From assembly GCA_030151105.1 (NCBI GenBank), contig JASLEN010000040.1:1-15048 (forward strand): a stretch of 15,048 nt of DNA. The letters run 5' to 3'. Source of the DNA: Dysgonomonas sp. Its GTDB lineage: Bacteria > Bacteroidota > Bacteroidia > Bacteroidales > Dysgonomonadaceae. The notes beneath the pieces are model-generated. The model saw nothing but the letters and a program-made list of their open reading frames with translations. It was not told the DNA's origin and did not search any database. A program made the position numbers and the translations under genes. Shown in pieces: positions 1-7,474 of the stretch. The first letter of the stretch is position 1. The number at the start of each line of letters is the position of its first letter.

Positions 1-1
1 A

Positions 2-1282
2 ATCCAAAGTGTTTCTTCCAAGCTAAAGATCAACAAGTTTCCAGCACAAGCTGACTTAAATAAAGTGGCAAATTTAGACTCTCCCTATACCCTTGAAGAG
101 GACAAAGAGGAGATGAAGAACAAAGTCATTTACTTCGAAACTTCCAGAGGATGCCCCTATCAGTGTCAATATTGCTTGTCTTCACTAGAGAAAGGAGTAC
201 GTTATTTTCCAAAAGAGTACATCTTAGAAAACTTGAAATACTTGATTGATAATCATGCCAAACTTATCAAGTTCTTGGATCGTACTTTCAATATCAACAA
301 GGAGCACACAAGTCGGATTTTCGATTTCATGATAGATAATTATCGCCCCAATTTGAGTTGTCAATTTGAGGTATATGCAGATATTTTGACAGATGAGATT
401 ATCAACTATCTGAACGAACGACTACCTAAGGACTATTTCCGTTTCGAGATAGGCATCCAATCCACTTACGAGCCTACGAACAAAGCTGTAAAACGCCGTC
501 AAGATTTCGAGCTATTAGCCAGTAACATCAAAAAGATAATGGATGGAGGTAAAATAGATCTTCATCTCGATTTGATTGCAGGACTACCCCACGAAACTTT
601 GGAGCGATTTATCAAATCGTTCAATGATGTCTTTGCCTTAGGAGCAAAAGAGGTTCAACTAGGCTTCTTGAAAATGCTTAGAGGCACAGGATTGAGAAAT
701 GGAGCCAAAGAATATGGCTATGAGTTTGACGAGAAAGCACCTTATCAAATCTATTTCAACAAGGATATCTCAGCACAAGAATTGGAACAAATACATGAAG
801 CAGAGCACGCTTTGGAAAAATATTGGAATAGTGGGAAGTTTCAGTTAACGATGCAAGCTATTTTTGAACAATATTACCAAGGACGCTACTTTGAGTTTTT
901 TGATGAAGTGGGTCAATATTACGAAGAGCATAATTTACCTCATCGAAAATATCAGTTTGAAGACCTATTCAGAAACTTACAAAGATTCTTAGAAAGTAGA
1001 AATATTGACTTATTCACCGAGCTCCGCTCTGACTATTATTCTAATTTCAAGATTCGTCCTCATGGATTTTGGACATCTACTATCGATAAGAAAAAGCGCA
1101 AGCAACTACTCTATCACATAGGCAATGACAAAGCTTTTTTGAAAACACACAAGCTCACAAGAAACATTGTAGAAAAACAAGCGACCATAGACCCGATTGA
1201 AACAAATAAGTACCTATTGACCATATTTTCGGCTGATGAGGAAGACCAACCTCAACAGTTAGCTTTAGAGTATGAACTATAA
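2..1282 (+). CDS. Radical SAM protein, probable B12-binding/DUF4080 family (5' end outside window)
   Basis: The frame is open from base 2 to the TAA at 1280-1282 (426 codons seen), so the gene begins before the window. A GTG at 65 could be called as a start, but coding continues upstream of it and I do not accept it. The radical SAM 4Fe-4S motif CxxxCxxC is plain (RGCPYQCQYC, cysteines at fragment residues 51, 55 and 58), preceded by the YFETSRG context typical of cobalamin-dependent radical SAM proteins. Further on are the core motifs FEIGIQS and DLIAGLPHET of the TIM barrel. The C-terminal ~170 residues, rich in aromatic and charged residues, fit the DUF4080 extension of this family. By family knowledge the missing N-terminus would carry a B12-binding domain. 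The reaction and substrate are unknown; a methylation or related radical modification is an inference only. It is followed directly by a strong terminator. Confidence 0.82.
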   Translation: MQSVSSKLKINKFPAQADLNKVANLDSPYTLEEDKEEMKNKVIYFETSRGCPYQCQYCLSSLEKGVRYFPKEYILENLKYLIDNHAKLIKFLDRTFNINKEHTSRIFDFMIDNYRPNLSCQFEVYADILTDEIINYLNERLPKDYFRFEIGIQSTYEPTNKAVKRRQDFELLASNIKKIMDGGKIDLHLDLIAGLPHETLERFIKSFNDVFALGAKEVQLGFLKMLRGTGLRNGAKEYGYEFDEKAPYQIYFNKDISAQELEQIHEAEHALEKYWNSGKFQLTMQAIFEQYYQGRYFEFFDEVGQYYEEHNLPHRKYQFEDLFRNLQRFLESRNIDLFTELRSDYYSNFKIRPHGFWTSTIDKKKRKQLLYHIGNDKAFLKTHKLTRNIVEKQATIDPIETNKYLLTIFSADEEDQPQQLALEYEL

Positions 1283-1287
1283 AATAG

Positions 1288-1320
1288 AAAAGGGCTTAGA
1301 TACAATATCTAAGCCCTTTT
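1288..1320. terminator. Bidirectional intrinsic terminator between converging genes
   Basis: A perfect 15-bp inverted repeat (arms 1288-1302 and 1306-1320, loop CAA) has A-runs on its left flank and T-runs on its right. It therefore works as an A-hairpin-T terminator in both directions. It lies 5 bp after the radical SAM stop codon and 20 bp beyond the stop of the barrel gene on the other strand, so it ends both transcription units. Confidence 0.92.
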
Positions 1321-1340
1321 TATATTTAACTATATATCAA

Positions 1341-3179
1341 TTAGAACTTCACATTAAATCCACCCAAAACGTTGATCCCTTGCAAAGTGTATCCAAGTTG
1401 TTGTTCATACTTTTGATTGAATAAGTTATTTACTCTAGCATGAATAGCAAGCTGCTTGATGATTTGATATTCTGCACGAACATTAAACTCGTTGATATCT
1501 TTCATATCCACAGCATACATAGATTTGGGATCTACTGGAAGAATAGTAGGCATTTCGTCCGTTGATTTAAAAGGCTCACTCAGATTAAGCCCTTTTCTAC
1601 CTACCATCAACAGATAACTCAATGACAGCGTTAGATTATCAATAGGCTGAATATCTGCAGTCACCTCAGCCGTAAAGTTGGGTCTTCCCCATGCTTTATC
1701 CTGATTCTTAACATCGTAGAAATAACCTATAGCCTTAGCCGAAAGCGTTGTCATAGGTATAAGCTTAGTGCTCACCATTGCCCCAAAGTGTCCTGTAGAT
1801 ACTTGATCGTACACAGCAACACCTACATTGCTCCATGTTGGGACTTTGCTATCCAAGTCGTGCATTGTAGCCGCAGCATAGAGGTGTTCATCTTTTACTT
1901 GTTTGTATCCTCCAAATATATCAAATTCGAAATTAGGAACAATACCCGATTTAAATCCAAGTTTAACATCGAAAGGCGTACGAGAATATGCGATTCTACT
2001 TCCCATATCCGCATATCTATTCTCTTGTAGAATGTCGATAAATGTATTGTTATTTACGCCTCCAGTTACACCAGCATACAGAGTATTCACTTCATTAATA
2101 TGGATTTGTCCTAAGATATTAGGAGCGAATACAAATTTATTCTTAGTATCTGATACATAATTCAAATTCAGCCCTAAAGTAAGATCCCAAGCACTATCCT
2201 CTAGTTTATAATATGGACTGATCCCTAAGTTTGTATAACCATCAAATCCGATACCTGCTGACGATCCTGCATAATTATCTTTGCTTGTAAATGATTGGTT
2301 CAGGACACTTGCTACAAAACCAAGATTACCCTCTCCAAATTTAGTGTATAGGTCAATATCTGCATCAATAATACCTCCTCTTGGTCCTTTATCAACACTT
2401 GGCAAGCCTCCATATTTTGTAGTAAAATTAGAATAAGCAATTCTTGCATTATACTTCAATAGGCCTTCATTATTGTCACTAGATTTTAATCCTAATCCAA
2501 AATTGATAACATCTACCTTTTGTTTAGAATCAATATCTATCGCTTCACCCGTAAATAGAGAATTGGCCAAAGCACCACCATCTACAACGAACGGATTTCC
2601 ATAATAGTTGAAACCCATATTTTGATAACCTCCACCCACAGTTAGGATTGACGGCTCGAAAGTATGCTGATATTTTACTCCAATGTTCAGATCAGAATAT
2701 TTAGCCTTTGCCTTATTCCACAAGTACTTGCTGTGCGCATAATCAATATCACCGCTCATCCCTTGATAGGTGGCTGCAATATCCAATTTATCATTTTGAG
2801 TATCTACCGCACGTACACCAATTGCACCATCAAGATTTCCGTATGAGCCAGCCCCAAAGTTGAGATAGAATCTCTCTTTGCTAAAAGGAACATCTGTACG
2901 AATATCCCCCGAAGCCACTTTCCCCAGTTTGGTAGCACCAATAGTCAGTTGTGGTGCTTGATCCAAGAACTTAACGCTACTCGCTGACTTGATTTGTGGC
3001 GAATAGATATTAGGCGCAGTATTGATTTTTGTAGCCTCATCCAATGTGGGATTATAATCTCGTTCAAGCATCACCTGACGAGTAAGATCATCCTCCTTAT
3101 CTTTCTTCTTTTGAGCCGAAGTTGTTATAGTGACAAGACCTAAGCCCAATATCAAAATCGATTTATATAATGTATTCAT
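1341..3179 (-). CDS. TonB-receptor-like outer-membrane beta-barrel protein lacking a plug domain
   Basis: The 612-residue protein starts with a signal peptide (hydrophobic core about residues 8-19, likely cleavage after TTSA at residue 22), followed by a Lys/Asp-rich linker. From about residue 100 to the end, alternating polar and aromatic beta-strand patterns (YLNFGAGSYGNLDG, LTLSLSYLLMVGRKG) indicate an outer-membrane barrel. The C-terminus contains VNNLFNQKYEQ and ends GGFNVKF, which is the usual end of TonB-dependent receptors, with terminal Phe. Only about 75 residues separate the signal peptide from the barrel, and I see no TonB box or plug domain of normal size (~130-150 residues), so it is probably not a classical TonB-gated importer. 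It is last in the four-gene operon, 45 bp after the TPR gene. A physical partnership with that protein is inferred from gene order. The ligand or role is unknown. Confidence 0.8.
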   Translation of the reverse strand: MNTLYKSILILGLGLVTITTSAQKKKDKEDDLTRQVMLERDYNPTLDEATKINTAPNIYSPQIKSASSVKFLDQAPQLTIGATKLGKVASGDIRTDVPFSKERFYLNFGAGSYGNLDGAIGVRAVDTQNDKLDIAATYQGMSGDIDYAHSKYLWNKAKAKYSDLNIGVKYQHTFEPSILTVGGGYQNMGFNYYGNPFVVDGGALANSLFTGEAIDIDSKQKVDVINFGLGLKSSDNNEGLLKYNARIAYSNFTTKYGGLPSVDKGPRGGIIDADIDLYTKFGEGNLGFVASVLNQSFTSKDNYAGSSAGIGFDGYTNLGISPYYKLEDSAWDLTLGLNLNYVSDTKNKFVFAPNILGQIHINEVNTLYAGVTGGVNNNTFIDILQENRYADMGSRIAYSRTPFDVKLGFKSGIVPNFEFDIFGGYKQVKDEHLYAAATMHDLDSKVPTWSNVGVAVYDQVSTGHFGAMVSTKLIPMTTLSAKAIGYFYDVKNQDKAWGRPNFTAEVTADIQPIDNLTLSLSYLLMVGRKGLNLSEPFKSTDEMPTILPVDPKSMYAVDMKDINEFNVRAEYQIIKQLAIHARVNNLFNQKYEQQLGYTLQGINVLGGFNVKF

Positions 3180-3224
3180 CTTTGTTGTCTTTTTAGTGTT
3201 TGAATTTGCTTACGCTCTACAGAA

Positions 3225-6221
3225 TTAGTTTTGAAGATTAGCCAATTTCTCTGATATCTGCTCAGTCACATCAGCCTCTCCCCCTTTATAGTTTGCTTGC
3301 AGACTCTCTAGATATTGTCTTGCTTGGAAATTATCTCCCTTAGCCTTGTAAGCATCCGAAAGAACAATTACAGCACGAGCCATCCAATATTCATGTGGCG
3401 TTCCTTCCTTCATAAACGAAAGCACTTGTTTTTCCACCTTGTCATACTCTTTTTGTTTATACAAGATTTCTGCCATCAAGCATTGTGCCTCAGCACCAAA
3501 TGCTGTACGAGTCGCTTTTCCTACCACTTGCAAGTCTGTGTATGCAGCATTCAAATCTTTAACATTGATGTTAGATTTTCCTCTGTAGAAACGAGCCTCC
3601 ATAGCCACATCTGCCGAGATATTTTTGTTTTCTAGCAATTTCGTTGCAGCAGATATTACGTGTTTATCTTCATTCATCAAATAAGAAGTACGCAACATAC
3701 CTAGCTGTGCAGTATTTTTATTGCCTGCACTAGTAGATACTTGATCTAGATGCTCATACATAGCATAAGCCTCTTTATAGTTTCCATTATCATATTCTAT
3801 TCCCGAAGCAAAAATAAGCGCATCAGCGATATATTTAGGATTCTTAGCCGCTATCACCTCGCTGAAGTGTGTCAAAGCTGTAGCCTTATTCTCTACATCA
3901 AACGCCATATTTCCAAGATAGAAATGTGCATCACTTGCAAAGCGTCCTTGAGGATAAGCTGATAAATATTTCTCAAACGATTTGAGAGCATCTGTCTTGC
4001 GACCTCTCATATATACATTTTCGGCAGCTTGGAATGTCAACGTGTCTTGACGACTTGACGAAATCACTTTTCCGCCACCTAGTGAGTTTACGTATGACAC
4101 ATAAGAACTAACATCATTCGCATCTTTATAAACACCTTCCAAACTATTGATTGCAATATCAGCCTCTTCAGTGTTTGGAGTATCTTTGATTACTTTTTTA
4201 TAAGCAGCAATAGATTTTTGTGCATTATTGTTGTTGAAATAAAGCTGTCCTAATTGGATTCCAGCCTTAGATGAGAAAGCCGAATTGGGATGTTCTTTCA
4301 ACAATTGCTCCAAAGTATTGATTGCTTTTGCATCGTCATTCAACATCACATAAGCTCTACTTTGCTCAAACAGTGCATTTGGATAGTATGCCGAATTTGG
4401 ATACTGCTTCATCATGCTATCCAATGCACGCACTTTCTCAGCATATTTGCGTTGAAGCCCTAGCACAAAAGCTTTTTGGAATTGCGCATAGTCAGCAGCA
4501 TCAGGATTGGCAGTAGCAGCTTGGCTATAGTATTTCTCTGCCGTAGCAAAATCACGACGGAACAAATAGCAGTCGCCCACACGATTCAAAGCATCTGGAT
4601 AGGTTGCTATCTTTTTGTCAGTTTCCATTGATGTATAACGGCTAAAGCTGCTCAATGCTTTGTTATAATCCTTAGTTTGGAAATAAGAATACCCTAAGTT
4701 GTAAAGAGCTGGTAAATAGTTTTTCTCCGATAGAGAAACTTCCGATACATAAGACGAATAGTCGCTTGCCGCATCTCCAAATTTACCTTGACGATACAAT
4801 GTTTCTGCTCTCCAGAAGAAAGATTCTTTCTTAACCTCCATATTGTAGTTGCCCAATTGTATAGAAGAATTGAATTTATTGAGAGCTGATGGATAATCAT
4901 TTCCAATAAATGCTTGCACTCCTTGTTGGTACAATATGATTTGTTTAGCTTCCAAAATTGGACGTCCTGGACGATTGATAGAGTTTATAGCCTCTAATGC
5001 TTTTTCATAATTTTGGGTAGATAATAAAGTAGATGCCAAAGCATTATTGATATTATCTGTGTATTTCGATTCTGGATAAGTAGTCAAGAAACGTTGGAAA
5101 GAAGTAATAGATTGTCCAAATACATCTACTCCTTGATTCGTCAACATCACATAGTTATACAAAGCCTCTTCGCTCAATTCGGGACTAAATTGTGCTCTAG
5201 CAGCAGCATCGAATGCCATTAGGGCACTATTTGTATTTCCTAGTTTCATATAAGATTGTCCGATCAGCATATTTCCAGCCTGACCTAATAAGTCTGTTGA
5301 CGATGCTGATTTTTTCAATACTTCTACTGCTTTGCTATATTCGCCAGCGTTGTAGTAAATATCTCCTAACTGATACATATCTTCACGGAAGTGCTCTGTA
5401 TTAGCTTGCAGATAACGCTCATAATATTTTCTTGCATTTGCAATGTCGCCAGTCCTATAATAGCTACTACCTAACAATCGGTTAGTCTCTACCATATTAG
5501 GAGTACTTGGATATGTTCTTACATAATTTTCTCCTTCAGCTATTGTTTTGGCAAAGTCTCCTTTTAGGTAATAACTTTGAATAAGGAAAAATAAGGAATT
5601 TTCTCTAAAATCTGGTCGCCCTTGCAATAACTGAAATACTGCAATCGCTTGATCATAATTTCCTTCTTGAAAATCAATGTACGCCATATAGTATGATGCA
5701 GCATCTGTATATGTTGCACTCAACTTAGATAGTCTAGCAAATTGCTGTTTTGCCACTCCCATATTCCCTTCTTGGAGGTTGGAGTAAGCAGAGCGATACA
5801 TATAATCATCTTGCTCACTACCTTTGAGGTAGAATGGTTCAGATTGTTTGAACCAATGAAGTGCCAACTTCCATTCTTTTTTAGCAAAATGCATACTTCC
5901 TGTGAAAAATGCAATTTGATTGCGATGCTGGGTAGAAGGATATTTCTCTAAGTAATCTTTCAGCAGTTGATCTACATTGGCTTCGCCTCTATAGTATCTC
6001 GAACTGACAAGCATATACTCAGCCTCTTGCAGCAACTGAGTGTCTTTAGATTGCTTCTGAAATTTTTCGAGACTGTGTATTGTTCCCACATAATTTTTGC
6101 TCAAGAACATTTCTTTACCTTGTGTAAATAGTCTTTCAGGCTTTTCGCTATACAACGATTGTTGTGCATCGGTAGTCTGCAAACTAAGTACAAGGCCAAG
6201 TGCTATAAATAGTTTCTTCAT
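3225..6221 (-). CDS. Large exported tetratricopeptide-repeat protein
   Basis: This 998-residue protein has a signal peptide (MKKLFIALGLVLSLQTTDA, cleavage probably before QQ at 20) and no lipobox cysteine, so it should be soluble in the periplasm or attached through a partner. The rest is nearly all TPR/Sel1-like helical pairs. Recognisable units include ALHWFKQSEPFY, YDQAIAVFQLLQG, ARKYYERYLQ, YNKALSSFSRYTS, FATAEKYYSQAA, DALKSFEKYLSAYPQGRFASDAHFYLGN and others to the C-terminus, many with the 'YP.S.y...A.y.lg' pattern also seen in the YbgF/BamD group. TPR superhelices bind proteins, so it is probably a scaffold for an envelope assembly. It lies 11 bp after the Nudix gene and 45 bp before the barrel gene. 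Co-occurrence with the barrel suggests a joint outer-membrane function, but nothing in the sequence says which. No enzymatic motif is seen. Confidence 0.85.
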   Translation of the reverse strand: MKKLFIALGLVLSLQTTDAQQSLYSEKPERLFTQGKEMFLSKNYVGTIHSLEKFQKQSKDTQLLQEAEYMLVSSRYYRGEANVDQLLKDYLEKYPSTQHRNQIAFFTGSMHFAKKEWKLALHWFKQSEPFYLKGSEQDDYMYRSAYSNLQEGNMGVAKQQFARLSKLSATYTDAASYYMAYIDFQEGNYDQAIAVFQLLQGRPDFRENSLFFLIQSYYLKGDFAKTIAEGENYVRTYPSTPNMVETNRLLGSSYYRTGDIANARKYYERYLQANTEHFREDMYQLGDIYYNAGEYSKAVEVLKKSASSTDLLGQAGNMLIGQSYMKLGNTNSALMAFDAAARAQFSPELSEEALYNYVMLTNQGVDVFGQSITSFQRFLTTYPESKYTDNINNALASTLLSTQNYEKALEAINSINRPGRPILEAKQIILYQQGVQAFIGNDYPSALNKFNSSIQLGNYNMEVKKESFFWRAETLYRQGKFGDAASDYSSYVSEVSLSEKNYLPALYNLGYSYFQTKDYNKALSSFSRYTSMETDKKIATYPDALNRVGDCYLFRRDFATAEKYYSQAATANPDAADYAQFQKAFVLGLQRKYAEKVRALDSMMKQYPNSAYYPNALFEQSRAYVMLNDDAKAINTLEQLLKEHPNSAFSSKAGIQLGQLYFNNNNAQKSIAAYKKVIKDTPNTEEADIAINSLEGVYKDANDVSSYVSYVNSLGGGKVISSSRQDTLTFQAAENVYMRGRKTDALKSFEKYLSAYPQGRFASDAHFYLGNMAFDVENKATALTHFSEVIAAKNPKYIADALIFASGIEYDNGNYKEAYAMYEHLDQVSTSAGNKNTAQLGMLRTSYLMNEDKHVISAATKLLENKNISADVAMEARFYRGKSNINVKDLNAAYTDLQVVGKATRTAFGAEAQCLMAEILYKQKEYDKVEKQVLSFMKEGTPHEYWMARAVIVLSDAYKAKGDNFQARQYLESLQANYKGGEADVTEQISEKLANLQN

Positions 6222-6232
6222 TACTGAGTATT

Positions 6233-6757
6233 TTAGTTTCTTATTTTTTTTATCACTTCTTTTATAGATGTCAAGCCAAATAGATTAGGATTCAAATCTT
6301 GTCTTTTCACAAATTCAAGCTGAGTTACATCATCTTCGGCTTTCATATTACTAAGGTCATTTACCTTGCAATTGAATACAAGGTCGAGAGTATGAACTTC
6401 AAAGTCTGAATATACATAAATATTAGGAATAGAGAACATATACTCCACTCCAACCACATCCAGATTGGTTTCTTCTTTTATCTCTCTCATCATCGACTCT
6501 TCGCCCGTTTCGTACATATCGACAAAACCACCAGGCAAATCGAAAGTCCCTTTAGCAGGCTCGTGTGCTCGAGTAGCCACCAATAACTCATCATTCTCGT
6601 TGAATATCAAGCCCACAGATGCTGCACAAGAGTTGAAATAGTAAGTAAAATTACAATTTCCACATTTCTTCGACTTTTCATTATTGACATGAAACTCCGA
6701 TGACCCACACTTTGGGCAATATTTAAACTGATGAAAGGGATGTTTTGTTCCAGACAT
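6233..6757 (-). CDS. Nudix hydrolase with N-terminal zinc ribbon
   Basis: The 174-residue protein has two parts. Residues 14-35 carry CPKC and CGNC (Cys 14, 17, 32, 35), a zinc-ribbon knuckle pair. Residues ~45-170 form a Nudix fold. The Nudix box (GX5EX7REUXEEXGU) runs from G77 to L99, with E83, R91, E92, E95 and E96 present for metal binding; the consensus Gly near the end is Asn98. Family members hydrolyse nucleoside diphosphates linked to another moiety. The zinc ribbon plus Nudix layout recalls NudC-type NADH pyrophosphatases, but the protein is much shorter and lacks NudC's N-terminal domain, so the substrate is open. Its start codon overlaps the upstream DUF3109 stop by one base (TAATG), implying translational coupling, and the TPR gene follows after 11 bp. 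Confidence 0.88.
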   Translation of the reverse strand: MSGTKHPFHQFKYCPKCGSSEFHVNNEKSKKCGNCNFTYYFNSCAASVGLIFNENDELLVATRAHEPAKGTFDLPGGFVDMYETGEESMMREIKEETNLDVVGVEYMFSIPNIYVYSDFEVHTLDLVFNCKVNDLSNMKAEDDVTQLEFVKRQDLNPNLFGLTSIKEVIKKIRN

Positions 6758-7344
6758 TATTTATTTTCTTCTTCCTCTTTATAGTATTGATCTACCACCT
6801 CGGATAATTCAGTGTACCATTCTTCTCCAAAAGCCCTGATTAGCGGTTCTTTCAAAAATTGATAAATTTTCACACCTTCTTTTCGTCCAAGCTTCACTGC
6901 ATCTTTGCAGATAGACCATTTATGATAATTAACGGCAACGAAGTCTTTATATTGTTGCAAGCGGATAGGATATAAATGGCACGAAATAGGCTTGTAGAAA
7001 TCTATTTTCCCCTCACGGTATGCTTTCTCAATAGCACATTTGCAAAAGCCAGCCTCATCATAATAGGTGAATACACAATCTTTACCATCCACAATAGAAG
7101 TTACCATTTCACCATCCCAATCCTCATACACAGGTCCGTTTGCATCTAATTCAGCTTGCGCCTTGGGTGAAAGATCATCCCAAACAATGGGAACTAGTTC
7201 CTTTAAAATCTCTACTTCTTTGTCTAATACTGGTGCACCAGATTCCCCCTCTACACAGCAACAACCTTTACAAGCCGCCAAATCGCATATAAAAGCTTCC
7301 TCTACTACATCCCTTGCAACTATTGCATCTCCTATTTGAAACAT
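6757..7344 (-). CDS. DUF3109 family cysteine-rich protein
   Basis: This 195-residue protein matches the DUF3109 family, common in Bacteroidetes. It has ten cysteines: C20, C25, C28, C29, C30 (CDLAACKGCCC), C90, C101, C103, C122 (SCHLYP) and C146. The spacing resembles the YkgJ/Fe-S or zinc-binding CxxC...CC proteins, so a metal site or iron-sulfur cluster is likely; the function is unknown. It has no signal peptide or membrane segment and should be cytoplasmic. The ATG at 7344 opens the four-gene minus-strand operon. A weak -7-like element (TATCTTTA on the minus strand, 7393-7386) lies about 42 bp upstream, without a clear -33 box. Its stop codon shares one base with the Nudix start. Confidence 0.85.
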   Translation of the reverse strand: MFQIGDAIVARDVVEEAFICDLAACKGCCCVEGESGAPVLDKEVEILKELVPIVWDDLSPKAQAELDANGPVYEDWDGEMVTSIVDGKDCVFTYYDEAGFCKCAIEKAYREGKIDFYKPISCHLYPIRLQQYKDFVAVNYHKWSICKDAVKLGRKEGVKIYQFLKEPLIRAFGEEWYTELSEVVDQYYKEEEENK

Positions 7345-7474
7345 TATAATATTGTATCTTTTTTATTTTCTTTAAAATCTTTCTGTAAAGATAAAACTTT
7401 GTCTCTGAATAGATAGAGGATTTACATCCTTTATATATTAGAGTTTCTCGAACTAAATAATTCTTTTACAAATC

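Noticed and set aside
65..1282. GTG at 65 as the true start of the radical SAM gene
   Set aside because: The same frame is open to the window start with family-like residues before it, and the expected N-terminal domain would be lost.
3225..6221. Open frames on the plus strand opposite the TPR and barrel genes as genes
   Set aside because: They are short, low in coding character, lack promoters and lie antisense to strongly supported proteins.
7416..7432. Hairpin AGGAT-TTAC-ATCCT as terminator of the transferase gene
   Set aside because: The stem is only 5-6 bp, and no T-tract follows it on the minus strand, where it would have to act.
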